In this document: one piece after another, positions 17,065 through 26,209 of the stretch | Position numbering within the stretch: the stretch's first letter is position 1 | Layout of the letters: every line of letters starts with the position of its first letter | Assembly (NCBI RefSeq): GCF_004342165.1 | Contig: NZ_SMAL01000005.1 | Span: 1-64,000, forward strand | Length of the DNA: 64,000 nucleotides | Direction: 5' to 3' | From: Natranaerovirga pectinivora | GTDB lineage: Bacteria > Bacillota > Clostridia > Lachnospirales > DSM-24629 | Program-made: the position numbers and the translations under genes | The notes under the pieces: model-generated | The model's input: the letters and a program-made list of their open reading frames with translations, nothing else | What the model was told of the DNA's origin: nothing | The model's database searches: none

Positions 17065-17361
17065 TTACCATTCTTTGATTGTTACTTGAATAGCGATATC
17101 ATGTTCTGAATCATAAGGGTTACAAAAACGTATTCTAAAGCTTGTAGGTGCTTCCAAGCCATCAAAGGATGTTTTAATATGTTCCTTTTTTGAAGTGTTA
17201 ATCCGTCCAGTTGGATCGTATATATCCTTTAACTCTTTTCTAAGCAATCTACATAGTTTTGGTGCATCTGTTATAAATTCCAACTGGAAAAGTTCTAAGT
17301 TCTTTACTTTATCATTACTAAAGATTACCTTTTTATCTTGTACATTTATCTCATAGGCCAT
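17065..17361 (-). CDS. Phage-type hypothetical protein, 98 residues
   Basis: Starts MAYEINVQDKKVIF after a strong GGAGAGGAGG site. A compact alpha/beta protein (LELFQLEFITDAPKLCRLLR, then FRIRFCNPYDSEHDIAIQV). No known domain. It overlaps the 3' end of the gene at 17351-17671 by about 11 bases, so the two are coupled. Both belong to the block between recombinase pair 1 and the primase and are probably phage or ICE accessory proteins. Confidence 0.55.
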   Translation of the reverse strand: MAYEINVQDKKVIFSNDKVKNLELFQLEFITDAPKLCRLLRKELKDIYDPTGRINTSKKEHIKTSFDGLEAPTSFRIRFCNPYDSEHDIAIQVTIKEW

Positions 17362-17671
17362 ATGATACCTCCTCTCCAACTATTTCTTTTACGCCTTGTA
17401 ATGAGTACCTAGTTCTTATATCATCAAGCATTGCTTTAATACTAAGCAAATCATATTTTAAATCTTGATGTCTTTCAACAATCTCAAGCCTATCTTTTGT
17501 TCTCCAAACATAAATATCTACCTTTGAATAAGTGGTTCTTCCTCCTGATATTTCAATATCATATTCTCCCATATCTAAGTACACACAATCCTCTAAATCA
17601 ATCTGCTTAATACAATAAGGTTGTCCTAGATAGTTTAACAATTGCTGCTTTCCTTTTGATAATTTCACCAT
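17351..17671 (-). CDS. Phage-type hypothetical protein, 106 residues
   Basis: Begins MVKLSKGKQQLLNYLGQPYC, contains a short beta-hairpin (YDIEISGGRTTYSKVDIYVW) and a helical end (LLSIKAMLDDIRTRY). No domain recognised. The start lies nine bases downstream of the primase stop, so it belongs to the same operon. Function unknown; a replication accessory role is only suggested by position. Confidence 0.55.
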   Translation of the reverse strand: MVKLSKGKQQLLNYLGQPYCIKQIDLEDCVYLDMGEYDIEISGGRTTYSKVDIYVWRTKDRLEIVERHQDLKYDLLSIKAMLDDIRTRYSLQGVKEIVGEEVSYGL

Positions 17672-17680
17672 TAATTCCCC

Positions 17681-20074
17681 CTAATCTCTAAATAACGGTT
17701 GCCATTCATCTGTAAATTTATAGCCTTTAATAACTCTTTGTTTTGTTTTTCCGTCTACTGTTCCTGTTTTACTCATTAGATTTTTACTTCTAAGTTCTGC
17801 ATAAAAGTTCCCTCTGTTCTCACAACCATATCCACAAGCTCTACACCAATGTTCATAAACATTATAGGCACTACTGGCAGTGATATTTTCATTAGCTTCT
17901 TCTAAGCATTCAGTTACAAACTTTCCAAGTTTATCACTTTCTGATCTATACTCTGCTGTGGCATCAATGATTGCATTGGTAGGCGCTAGCCCGTCTATAT
18001 AAAAGGCTTTTAGGCCTTCAAGACACCAATTCAATATGCCACTTAGATTTTCATTTTCTCTTAACCTATTTTTTAAGGTCTTATCTTGCTCCTTCTCTGA
18101 AAAATGCCTATCAAAGGTTATGACATTTATTCTTCCACTAGAAAACAGAGTATCGTCTTGGATAATAGGTAGATAGTTTGTATTCATAAATAGCTTGAAT
18201 ACCGGAATAAATTCAAACTCCCTTTCGTGTAAGTGCCTTGCTACAATACTATCTCTACCAAGTAAGGTTTTAAGCAGGGCAGCATCAAAGATCATTTTCT
18301 TAGGTGGCTCTGAGACATTTAAAAACCTTGCCCCAGAAAGTCTTGCTATATCACCACTGGCTTGTCTACTATCCACATTATGCTTTTGTGCAAGACTCTC
18401 TGGTTTCATTTGTAAGGCATAACCCCCACTGCCTCCTAATAAATGCATTATGGTTTCGACTAAGGTGCTCTTTCCATTCCTAGTTTGAGAACCGTAAAGA
18501 ATAAAGCAAGTTTCTAGGGAAGTATCAGCTGTAAGACTATAGCCAATAGCCTTTTTAAGATATTCTATTTTAGCTTTATCTCCTAGCATAACTTCATTTA
18601 TAAACCTATCCCAAAGTTCACTTTTTGCAGTAGGTTGATATTCTACATTTGTTATTCTACTCAGTAAGTCCTTTGAATGGTGTTCTCTAAATTCTAAGGT
18701 TTTAAGGTTCAGTGTACCATTTTGGCAGTTAAGAAGATCCGTATTCTTATCCAAGTCTTCATTGGATATATTATACTTATCTCTAGCATCCTTAAGCATT
18801 GTATCTCTAGCTGTTCTAGAGCCTAGCTTCATAATATGCTTTTGGTAAGCTGTCTTTTGACTTTCATTTTCAATGGATATGCTAAAGACCAATAGTTCAT
18901 CCTTTAGCTGTTTTGCCAGTCTAGATACCATCATAGCACCTGTATCTCTTTGCCACAGCTTACCGTTATAAATATACCAATCATTTACCGTTGTATTAAA
19001 CCTTGCTACATCTTTATAAATGTCTGCAAATAAATCTCCGTTTCCCCTATCGTCATAGCTGTATTTTATATGTGGTTGTAATTCTATAAGCCTTTCTTGT
19101 ATATTTACAGTAGCTTTTGAATTCTGTACAATCCCATAGTCTTTCTTCTTCATCCACTTTTGATGATCTATTGCAGCTGTGGTTATTGGCATAGCTGCTT
19201 TTGCTGTTCTTAGAAGATAATCTTTTCTATCTAGCTTTTTTAAATGGCTCTTATCTTTTTGCTTTGTATATGGAGATGCCATAAAATATTTAATAGCTAG
19301 GTCCACATCTGCATTACACCAGTAAAGAAGTTTACCCATAAGGGCTAAATCATCTGCACTTTCATCCTTATTTGGTCTTGTCCCATACCAATAGGCATTA
19401 AAGACAGAATCAAGATTTAAAGCTTGTTTAATAGAAGTTTCCATTGGAATTACTGTGGGAGTACATATATCTACATCTCTAGGAGCAGAGATATTATATT
19501 TATTAATAATCTTTTTTAGTGCTTCACTTCTTTCATTGACTTGATTGTAATCCCCATAAACATTACCTGTTAAAACAAAGTATCTGCTCTTATTATAAAT
19601 CTCTATTTCAGGGTGCTTGTATTTTGGATTGCCCTCTTTATCTAACTTTTGCTTGCCAGTTGTAGCATCTATATCTGGACGCATAATACCATTAGGTTTC
19701 ATTTTCCTCTTATTAAAGGGCAACTTTACATCTTCTGCTTTTATAATGGTGTGAAGTCCCATACCACTCATAGAAATTTCAGTATAGCTATTTAATGTAG
19801 CAATAATTTCTTTTGCTTCTTCTGACACCTGACCATTTTTGCTATCAATACAAGTATCTATATCTACGCCCACATATCCTTCTCCTAGTACAAATCCAAT
19901 ACCCACTACACCAAATTTACTAACACCAGACTTTGCTTCTTCATAACTAGCCCAGGTATTACTATCTGTGACTTTAGCGTATTTTCCTGTTAATGGATTA
20001 ATGGGCCTTTTAAATTCATCGTGACATACGAATCTTTTCTCTTTTTTTAATATTTCTGGTATATTCAGTTTCAT
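17681..20074 (-). CDS. Phage/plasmid primase-helicase (P4/D5 family)
   Basis: About 797 residues. The N-terminal third is primase-polymerase-like: FVCHDEFKRPINPLTGKYAK, then VGIGFVLGEGYVGVDIDTC with the metal-binding D-x-D, and SGMGLHTIIKA. A D5-type middle domain is followed by a superfamily 3 helicase with Walker A YGSQTRNGKSTLVE (Lys near 535). The C-terminal part (VYEHWCRACGYGCENRGNF) is the usual primase C-terminal DNA-binding region. It primes and unwinds DNA for replication of a phage or integrative element. The AGGAGGTG ribosome site runs almost into the ATG at 20074. Confidence 0.88.
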   Translation of the reverse strand: MKLNIPEILKKEKRFVCHDEFKRPINPLTGKYAKVTDSNTWASYEEAKSGVSKFGVVGIGFVLGEGYVGVDIDTCIDSKNGQVSEEAKEIIATLNSYTEISMSGMGLHTIIKAEDVKLPFNKRKMKPNGIMRPDIDATTGKQKLDKEGNPKYKHPEIEIYNKSRYFVLTGNVYGDYNQVNERSEALKKIINKYNISAPRDVDICTPTVIPMETSIKQALNLDSVFNAYWYGTRPNKDESADDLALMGKLLYWCNADVDLAIKYFMASPYTKQKDKSHLKKLDRKDYLLRTAKAAMPITTAAIDHQKWMKKKDYGIVQNSKATVNIQERLIELQPHIKYSYDDRGNGDLFADIYKDVARFNTTVNDWYIYNGKLWQRDTGAMMVSRLAKQLKDELLVFSISIENESQKTAYQKHIMKLGSRTARDTMLKDARDKYNISNEDLDKNTDLLNCQNGTLNLKTLEFREHHSKDLLSRITNVEYQPTAKSELWDRFINEVMLGDKAKIEYLKKAIGYSLTADTSLETCFILYGSQTRNGKSTLVETIMHLLGGSGGYALQMKPESLAQKHNVDSRQASGDIARLSGARFLNVSEPPKKMIFDAALLKTLLGRDSIVARHLHEREFEFIPVFKLFMNTNYLPIIQDDTLFSSGRINVITFDRHFSEKEQDKTLKNRLRENENLSGILNWCLEGLKAFYIDGLAPTNAIIDATAEYRSESDKLGKFVTECLEEANENITASSAYNVYEHWCRACGYGCENRGNFYAELRSKNLMSKTGTVDGKTKQRVIKGYKFTDEWQPLFRD

Positions 20075-20105
20075 CACCTCCTAGCACTTTAAGGCTGTAT
20101 ACCCT

Positions 20106-20285
20106 CTAGCTCCTATTTTCATTCTCTAAATCTTCTATGATTGATTTTATCTTTTCTTTTTCTTCACTTGATAACTCGTAACGCAGCATTCTACTAAAGC
20201 TACTATCTGTTATTCTAAGTCTTTCTGCTATCTTCCACAGTTTTACACCTTTCTCTTTTGCTACCTTTTTAATATCTTGGTTCAT
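20106..20285 (-). CDS. 59-residue helix-turn-helix protein
   Basis: MNQDIKKVAKEKGVKLWKIA begins a small HTH: a first helix, then AERLRITDSSFSRMLRYEL as turn and recognition helix, then a charged helix ending EDLENENRS. Similar 55-65-residue proteins occur near phage primases and integrases and act as regulators or excisionase-type factors. An AAAGGGGAAAACC ribosome site precedes the ATG. It heads the minus-strand operon and faces the repressor at 20481 across the operator region. Confidence 0.7.
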   Translation of the reverse strand: MNQDIKKVAKEKGVKLWKIAERLRITDSSFSRMLRYELSSEEKEKIKSIIEDLENENRS

Positions 20286-20338
20286 TGGTTTTCCCCTTTC
20301 ATTAATAAAATTGTTGTTGTAGTTTTAAAAGATATCAC

Positions 20339-20462
20339 TTATAATTGATTTATATTAATAATATCAATTATAATTATTATAACATTTTTCATTTTTTAGT
20401 TGAGCATAGCAACAAAAAATTATTTTAATTGATGTATTTACAATTTATAAATTAAAATTGAT
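20339..20462. promoter_or_regulatory. AATTGAT operator cluster of a phage-like switch
   Basis: TTATAATTGAT (20339-20349) and ATCAATTATAA (20363-20373) form a perfect 11-base inverted repeat. Further AATTGAT half-sites lie near 20425-20433 and 20452-20462, the last next to the repressor ribosome site. The cluster lies between the divergent HTH gene at 20285 and the XRE repressor at 20481, the normal place for a lysogeny switch. Confidence 0.65.
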
Positions 20463-20480
20463 AAAGGAGTGTTCATTTTT

Positions 20481-21122
20481 ATGTATAACAGAACGCATTG
20501 TGCTGAGATTTTAGGAGATCTACGAGATGAATTTAAATTAAAGTATGGAAAGAAACCTACCTTCAAAGAACTATCTAAGAACATTAAAGAGAAAACCGGT
20601 GTATACATTTCAGATACTTCTTTATGTGATTATGAGAATATAGATAAAGAAAAAGATATGAGTGTTAAAAACATGGTGGCACTAGCAGATTACTATGGTG
20701 TGTCTTATGATTATTTGCTTGGAAACAGTTCTTCTAGAGAGAGGGAAAACATTAATATTAATAAGAAATATGGATTATCTGATAGAGCACTTTTTACAAT
20801 AGAAGTTATGAATAATACCCCTAAGAAAGAATTTGAAATGAGTTTAATCGATGCTTTAAATAGTCTTCTAGAGAGTGATGAATTCGGATGGTTAATAGAT
20901 ACCTTAGCAAAATGCTCCTATTCTAAAGAGATTATGGAAAAAGGATTGGCATCAAATGAAAATGCAATGAAGGAGGTTCGTTCTACTTTAACAGAAGAAC
21001 AAATTAGATTATGTAAAGAGGGTAAAATGATACTGGTTCAGCCTATGAATTATTATGATGTTTTAGTGTCCACTCTTCAAAAAACCATAGTGGACATTGC
21101 TAATGGTATTTCAGAAAATTAA
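20481..21122 (+). CDS. XRE-family phage-type repressor
   Basis: About 213 residues from MYNRTHCAEILGDLRDEF; the ATG at 20481 lies 10 bases after AAAGGAG, while a GTG at 20469 sits inside that ribosome site and is rejected. The N-terminal HTH includes TFKELSKNIKEKTGVYIS, SDTSLCDYE and MVALADYYGVSYDYLLGN, the XRE signature. The C-terminal half is helical (MSLIDALNSLLESDEFGW) and probably oligomerises. It is likely to repress itself and the divergent replication operon by binding the AATTGAT sites. The hairpin at 21168-21223 ends the transcript. Confidence 0.8.
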   Translation: MYNRTHCAEILGDLRDEFKLKYGKKPTFKELSKNIKEKTGVYISDTSLCDYENIDKEKDMSVKNMVALADYYGVSYDYLLGNSSSRERENININKKYGLSDRALFTIEVMNNTPKKEFEMSLIDALNSLLESDEFGWLIDTLAKCSYSKEIMEKGLASNENAMKEVRSTLTEEQIRLCKEGKMILVQPMNYYDVLVSTLQKTIVDIANGISEN

Positions 21123-21167
21123 TTTATTACACAAGCAGCTTTCAAAAATATTCTTAGGCGAAATAAT

Positions 21168-21223
21168 AAAAAGGTACGATTACGCAAAATATTCTATTTG
21201 AATTGCGTAATTGTACCTTTTTT
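21168..21223. terminator. Bidirectional terminator after the repressor
   Basis: AAAAAGGTAC-G-ATTACGCAA and TTGCGTAAT-T-GTACCTTTTTT form a long near-perfect stem with T and A runs on either side, about 45 bases after the repressor stop. Confidence 0.8.
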
Positions 21224-21645
21224 GTTTTTAGGAATTAGGTGGAAAATAGAAAAACTTCCTTTGTTTTTGATAAGGCTACTACCACTTCATTATTCACAAT
21301 TTCTTAAAGTGGCTTAAACTCTAGCTTTTATAAGAAATGTTTCAAATGTTTCTTTTCTCTGGGTCTTATATATATAATTTTATACTTTTTTGCTCCCAGG
21401 AAAAAGAAACAAATGAAACATTTGTGTAATTTCTAAGGTTAGGGGGGTCTAAATCTGTACCCCCTTTGTCTACAGGACCGACGCCCCCAATTACACGAAT
21501 TTTCGCAGAATTACGTAAGGGGGGTAGTAGGAATTCCTAGTATAAAAGAGTTGAAGCTAGTAGTTTGGGGGTTTGTGGGCAATTTAGTATTGCGTAATGG
21601 TTTATAGTTAGTTTTTTTAAAATTGTATTTATTTCTTTCTTTTAT
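21224..21645. other. Gene-free phage-remnant interval
   Basis: No intact gene. It contains short G/C-rich blocks (GGGGGTACAG on the minus strand and its neighbours) like the inter-gene DNA of Clostridia prophages between replication and packaging genes. Probably decayed phage DNA. Confidence 0.4.
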
Positions 21646-21681
21646 CTTGGGCCTCATCTTGGGCCTTATCCTGGGCCTTAT
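21646..21681. repeat. Three tandem copies of a 12-base unit
   Basis: CTTGGGCCTCAT, CTTGGGCCTTAT and CCTGGGCCTTAT lie directly in tandem. On the minus strand one frame gives repeated KAQD/EAQD ending RKK and a stop, possibly the tail of a lost phage gene. Confidence 0.6.
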
Positions 21682-21689
21682 TTTAATTT

Positions 21690-21779
21690 TCTTTTTATAA
21701 ATTCAACTGGCCAGCCTAAAGCATCGCCAATAGCTCCACCTACCAAACAACCTTAAAAATACTCACTTTTTCTTTTCAT
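21690..21779 (-). pseudogene. ADP-ribosylglycohydrolase N-terminal stub
   Basis: The frame reads MKRKSEYF, then TAA, then GCLVGGAIGDALGWPVEF, the N-terminal signature of ADP-ribosylglycohydrolases (G-A-x-G-D-A-L-G). The remaining 250 or so residues are absent, replaced by the tandem repeats and phage remnant DNA. A GGGGACATT ribosome site precedes the ATG, and the start lies 25 bases after the mcrC stop, so it was once the last gene of the McrBC operon. These enzymes remove ADP-ribose from proteins or nucleic acids. Confidence 0.65.
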
Positions 21780-21803
21780 AATGTCCCCTTTTTACTAATA
21801 GGC

Positions 21804-23102
21804 TTAGTTGCTAAATACAATTTGGGTTATATATTCTTGAAGTTTTGTCTTGTCATTTTTACGCAAACCCATCATTTGTGCCAATTCTACCATGTGTAAA
21901 GGTTGTAACATAACTTCAGCCAGCTTGTCTCCTGTTGCAGGATTATTGATATTAATCTTTTGGAGTTTTGCTCCCGAGGTCATAGAAGGATAAATAATCT
22001 TTGCAGTGCTGTTTCCAATACCACTTACTGCATAAATTGATAACTGATATAGCATTTCTCTCGGTAGCTTTGTTTCCCACAAGTCTCTATATTTTGCATC
22101 AAGCAAACGAATGACTTTAACACCGTTCATAACAGCAAAATCTGGTCTAGGTTTAGGGGCATACCTTCTCTGGGGATTAAATCCTGGGGTATATGCAAAC
22201 ATTTCTTGAAGGGTGAACTCATCACGAATTGTAAATCCAAGTAAATACTCTCCCATTAGCTTTGAAAGTAAGGATTGAAAAAACATATTCATATCAAAGA
22301 AAAATCCATTCAATTTCATATACGCTCTTCCATCCTCAAGTTGAATTCCTTGTGATTCATAGAGTATGTTGATTAGTTCTAATGCAGAATTATATCGGTC
22401 ACTCAAGCGATCTACGCTTTTTAAAGTTTTAAGCAAAATCCCTCTATTGAGATCAATCTGCTTAACATTATCCTCTAATGTTTTACACAATCTACTCAAT
22501 TGAATTCTCAGACTCAAATCTTCTGTTAAGTAAATAGCTAATTGCAAACCTGCTAAAAGGACTCTGTTGAACAAATTATCTTCACTTCTATCATAATAAC
22601 TGCATGGCAATGTAGCAGAGGGTATGTGATTTCTAGTAGCCAGTTTTCCAATGTTAATTCTTCCTTTTGGTGTTCCTAAGTCCTCTTCTTGCCTTACATA
22701 TTTTTTATTGAGCCCTCTGTATATTAGATCTTCAGCTTCTGCGTACAGCTGATAAATTAATAAATCTTGAAAAGGAAAAGAATCCACATCGTAAATAGCT
22801 TCATCAAAAATATTTAAGTCTCTAAGTCCGTAAGCATACTTTAGTAACTTGTAGAGTGGCATTCCCTCAATTTTGGGTCGAATATTAATTTGTATATCCC
22901 CAATTTTAATTTTACCAACATATGAATTTGAAGAAATCTTAATCCCTTCTTTGAGCTCAATTATATTCAATATTCCTTTTTCATTTAAAACAGAAACTAT
23001 TTGTCTTGATGCCTCATCTTCCAGAAAATACTGATATAAAGAGCTTCCCTTAACAGGTAGTAATTCATCCCACTCTCTAATATTGATTGTTAAACCACTC
23101 AT
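21804..23102 (-). CDS. mcrC: McrC-like nuclease subunit of a second McrBC system
   Basis: 432 residues. N-terminal McrC features INIRPKIEG and LLKYAYGLRDL; middle region GRINIGKLATRN and YYDRSEDNLFNRVL; PD-(D/E)XK core RPDFAVMNGVKVIRLLDAKY with catalytic Asp and D-x-K, followed by a Gln-containing helix (MLYQLSIYAVSG). It is the nuclease partner of the adjacent McrB. Its start overlaps the mcrB stop by four bases (ATGA), so the two are translationally coupled. It differs strongly from the McrC at 11292, so the two systems were acquired separately. Confidence 0.87.
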   Translation of the reverse strand: MSGLTINIREWDELLPVKGSSLYQYFLEDEASRQIVSVLNEKGILNIIELKEGIKISSNSYVGKIKIGDIQINIRPKIEGMPLYKLLKYAYGLRDLNIFDEAIYDVDSFPFQDLLIYQLYAEAEDLIYRGLNKKYVRQEEDLGTPKGRINIGKLATRNHIPSATLPCSYYDRSEDNLFNRVLLAGLQLAIYLTEDLSLRIQLSRLCKTLEDNVKQIDLNRGILLKTLKSVDRLSDRYNSALELINILYESQGIQLEDGRAYMKLNGFFFDMNMFFQSLLSKLMGEYLLGFTIRDEFTLQEMFAYTPGFNPQRRYAPKPRPDFAVMNGVKVIRLLDAKYRDLWETKLPREMLYQLSIYAVSGIGNSTAKIIYPSMTSGAKLQKININNPATGDKLAEVMLQPLHMVELAQMMGLRKNDKTKLQEYITQIVFSN

Positions 23103-25378
23103 GATTTTTGTTCTCCAATGATATCTTCACTTTCAAGAAGTTGCTCTTCTTCAAGATCCTCCACCTGAACAGAGGATGATGTTGCAATCTCTGGATTTGG
23201 CTCAAGAAGTGCAGGTATCAAATCCGCCTTATTCACTGATTTAAACAAATCTTGATTTATTTCTTGTCTATTTGTATCAACAAAACTACTACCAATTATC
23301 TTTGATATTGTCATATAATCGCCATAGCAATATTCTTCAATTAATGGAATAACATCTTCCTGAACAATTTTTCTGAATTTGTCAAAGTCCTTAATTGCCA
23401 CTCCCTTCTCCATAAAATAGGAATGTCCAATTTGGAGATTTCGAGCATCACGACCTACAAATTCAACAATTCTTTTATTTAACTCTTTTAGCCACAGGCC
23501 CACAGGCAAATCTTCTATTGTAATTCCAGTGAATATACTATAATCAGGCATTAGTTCGATAAAGCCAAATCGGCGTCGAAGCGCTATATCAAGTAAAGCA
23601 ATAGATCTATCTGCAGTATTCATAGTTCCTATAATATATAAATTATCCGGAACACTAAATGAATCTCCCGATAAAGGTAGAATCGTTTCTTTCCCTCTTT
23701 TGCCTGCCTCTATTAGCATTATTAATTCTCCAAAGATCCTTGATATGTCACCTCTGTTAATCTCATCGATGATTAGATAGTAATTTTTTTCAGAGTTTGA
23801 TTTCGCATCTTCGCACAACTTTTTAAAGATACCTGATTTCAAACTAAATACCGTCTGATCATTTATAATAGTTGGTTTAATTCCTTCTATAAAATCTTCA
23901 TATCCGTATGATGGATGAAAGCAACAAAATCTGACTATATGGTTTGAATCATTGTTGGCTACCATATTAAACTTTTCTTCAATTGTGAGATCTTCATAAG
24001 TTTTCCTAAATGCTTTTCTCGAAGCTAATTCAAGACATGCTTTTTCAGCCCAGTATGTTTTTCCAGTACCTGGAGGTCCATATAGTATAATCTGTTTCTT
24101 CCGATTGAGAGTACTCTCAATTTGTGCAATTAATCCATTTAGACTATCTAATGTCTTTTGAGGCGACTTCACAGCTTCTACATTATCACTAGCTGGTAAG
24201 TCTATAAGTGCTTCAATCGCAATTAAATTATCTAGGTCTTTATATTGATTTACTGTTGTTCTTATTCCTTCAGCTGGATTTGGTAATTTCGTGTTCTCAA
24301 GTTGCTGCCATTTTACATTTATAATATGTGGAAAATCAAGTCCTTTTCGATATTCATATTCACCTATAACCCTACCAACACCTAATGCTTTATGCCCATC
24401 TGACGCTATCACTATATCATTTGGCTTTATATCTCTAAAAAAATAGTGCACTTGTGATGCTGCTCTGCCAATAGCTGAAGGTGTATTAGGATTTGTGTCT
24501 GAAAGTACTTTTTTAATATGATCCTTTGCTTCTTTTGAGCTTAAATTATCCAGCTGATGTAGATCTCCAAGATTGGGCCATCCGATGGACATATATCCAC
24601 CTTCAAGCATTTCTGACCAATAACTTTTTTTCCCATCTGAAGTACCAATTCGCCAATAGTTATGAACTGACCCAAATATCTCAAAAAGAACTTCTGTAAA
24701 ATTATTAATAGGTATACCAGCCTTCATTGATTGACGCAAAAATTGACCTGCTAATGCATATCTTCCGTCTGACTTTATTGGTTTCTCACGCATTTTTATT
24801 AAATAGAAGTTTTGATAATCAACTGAATGAAAATCATCTAGTTTATCAGGAAACATCATATGAAAATACTTATGCACCCAACCTAAATTTCCATAATTCT
24901 CAAGCTGTGTATCAATATCCGATTGCAATTTAAGATATGTTGAATCTTCAAAGTCATTCTTCATTCCTGAGAGTAAATCACAACCTTTTACTAGTAAGTC
25001 ACGTTTTTCACGCACCATCTCAATGGCTTCATTTATACTTAATTCTCTACTGTCTTTCGGAGTTCCAGTTATCCATTTACCATCTTCTTTGCGCTTGTAT
25101 ATTCCGAATTTAAAAGCACTTCCACCACCTATACCACCAAATCGATTCGTCTGGAGCTCATCGTCATTTTTAAATTCTAACCAGTATACAAGGCTTCCCC
25201 TGTTCCCATGATTAAACATTGTTTCTAACAACAATTCTCCGTCAAGACTCTTTAACCTATCAGGATTAAAATTCTTTTGAAAAATTTCATAACTCTCTTT
25301 AAGCTTATCTGGGCCCATAATTTTATTTTCACTAAGAAGTTTCTTATATTTTTCAGTTACTAAAGTCAACAGATCCAT
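23099..25378 (-). CDS. mcrB: McrB-like AAA+ GTPase with PUA/EVE-like N-terminal region
   Basis: About 759 residues from MDLLTLVTEKYK, which follows GAGGAGGAAAAAG. Residues 1-240 resemble the N-terminal part of long McrB proteins (GILGGGS-like GGIGGGSAFKFGIYKR; QNFYLIKMREKPI). A PUA/EVE-like segment follows (YMSIGWPNLGDL; FRDIKPNDIVIASDGHKALG; VGRVIGEYEYR), a fold used to read modified bases. The AAA+ domain has YGPPGTGKTYWAEKA, YLIIDEINRGDISRIFGEL and IIGTMNTADRSIALLD, the McrB triad. With McrC it should cut modified foreign DNA. Confidence 0.87.
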   Translation of the reverse strand: MDLLTLVTEKYKKLLSENKIMGPDKLKESYEIFQKNFNPDRLKSLDGELLLETMFNHGNRGSLVYWLEFKNDDELQTNRFGGIGGGSAFKFGIYKRKEDGKWITGTPKDSRELSINEAIEMVREKRDLLVKGCDLLSGMKNDFEDSTYLKLQSDIDTQLENYGNLGWVHKYFHMMFPDKLDDFHSVDYQNFYLIKMREKPIKSDGRYALAGQFLRQSMKAGIPINNFTEVLFEIFGSVHNYWRIGTSDGKKSYWSEMLEGGYMSIGWPNLGDLHQLDNLSSKEAKDHIKKVLSDTNPNTPSAIGRAASQVHYFFRDIKPNDIVIASDGHKALGVGRVIGEYEYRKGLDFPHIINVKWQQLENTKLPNPAEGIRTTVNQYKDLDNLIAIEALIDLPASDNVEAVKSPQKTLDSLNGLIAQIESTLNRKKQIILYGPPGTGKTYWAEKACLELASRKAFRKTYEDLTIEEKFNMVANNDSNHIVRFCCFHPSYGYEDFIEGIKPTIINDQTVFSLKSGIFKKLCEDAKSNSEKNYYLIIDEINRGDISRIFGELIMLIEAGKRGKETILPLSGDSFSVPDNLYIIGTMNTADRSIALLDIALRRRFGFIELMPDYSIFTGITIEDLPVGLWLKELNKRIVEFVGRDARNLQIGHSYFMEKGVAIKDFDKFRKIVQEDVIPLIEEYCYGDYMTISKIIGSSFVDTNRQEINQDLFKSVNKADLIPALLEPNPEIATSSSVQVEDLEEEQLLESEDIIGEQKS

Positions 25379-25495
25379 CTTTTTCCTCCTCATAATCATT
25401 AAATACTTTAATTAATTGTTACAAATCTACCCTCATAAATTAAAATCCAATCTAAATATCGCTGTTTCTCCAGTTGCATGATATAAGCTTGGCAT

Positions 25496-26209
25496 TTAAA
25501 ATTTGTTAACTTTTTTCAATTTTATTTCATTTATATGTGCTTGTTTAAGCTTATCATCTGCCAGACAATACTTGCCTAGCTTCTCATATATACCATCAAT
25601 CTGTTCTTCATTTAACACTTTTAGTGATTCTAACAAATCTTTCTTAATGTGCTTCAATAAACTATTTCTCTTAATGACTTTGACATTCTTAGATGTTACT
25701 TTAATATTCTTAAGTGTACATCTTTCGCTGAATATGATATAGGATTTATATAAGTCCGCATTATCATTTCCCACTACAGATTTCAAAGCACTGATATGTC
25801 CTTTGTTCTGCTATATAGGATTAAAAAATTTATTTTTCTGTCTATTTTGGAGCGTTTGAGTCCAGTTCTTTTGCATTTCATCTCCAAAGATCCATCCACT
25901 ATAATTTTTTGATTCAAAGACATAAATTCCAGTTTCAGATATCATAATCAAATCTATTTCGGTAGTAGATCCATTTTCCTTTGGTATATATAGGTTAGTC
26001 ATTAATTTAGGCTCGCCTTCTAATTTTTCAAGGTATGAAAATATTAAAAACTCTCCGTAATTACCTTTATCAAATACTGTTCTAAAAAAACTATTGCCAC
26101 TAGCAACTTTATAATTTGAACCCTTATACTTAATATGAATAGCATACATAGGAACCAATATCATACCTACTAATAAACTAAACATAAAAAAATAAAATAA
26201 ATCTAACAT
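25496..26209 (-). pseudogene. NERD-domain protein split by an in-frame TAG
   Basis: Reading down from 26209 the first 132 codons give a membrane helix (FYFFMFSLLVGMILVPMYA) and a NERD nuclease-related domain (GNYGEFLIFSYLEKL; TEIDLIMISETGIYVFESKN, with the Glu/Lys of a PD-(D/E)XK-like core). The codon after NKFFNPI is TAG (25811-25813). The same frame continues QNKGHISALKSVVGN and on to residue about 237, exactly like intact family members. The single stop probably arose from a Tyr codon. NERD proteins are DNA-processing factors of unclear role. Confidence 0.8.

Larger units (their letters stand above)
14409..21223. mobile_element. Phage or ICE remnant with recombinase pair and replication switch
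   Basis: Contains the recombinase pair, two phage-type hypothetical genes, a primase-helicase, a small HTH protein, a divergent operator and a repressor, but no structural, packaging or conjugation gene. The missing part may be what was lost near 21.3-21.8 kb, where phage-like debris and a truncated gene are seen. Confidence 0.7.

Noticed and set aside
6906-25813. Recoding of stop codons (TGA at 6948, TAA at 21755, TAG at 25811)
   Set aside because: Three different stops interrupt three unrelated cargo genes, two of which are also truncated; intact neighbours use normal stops. Decay is simpler.
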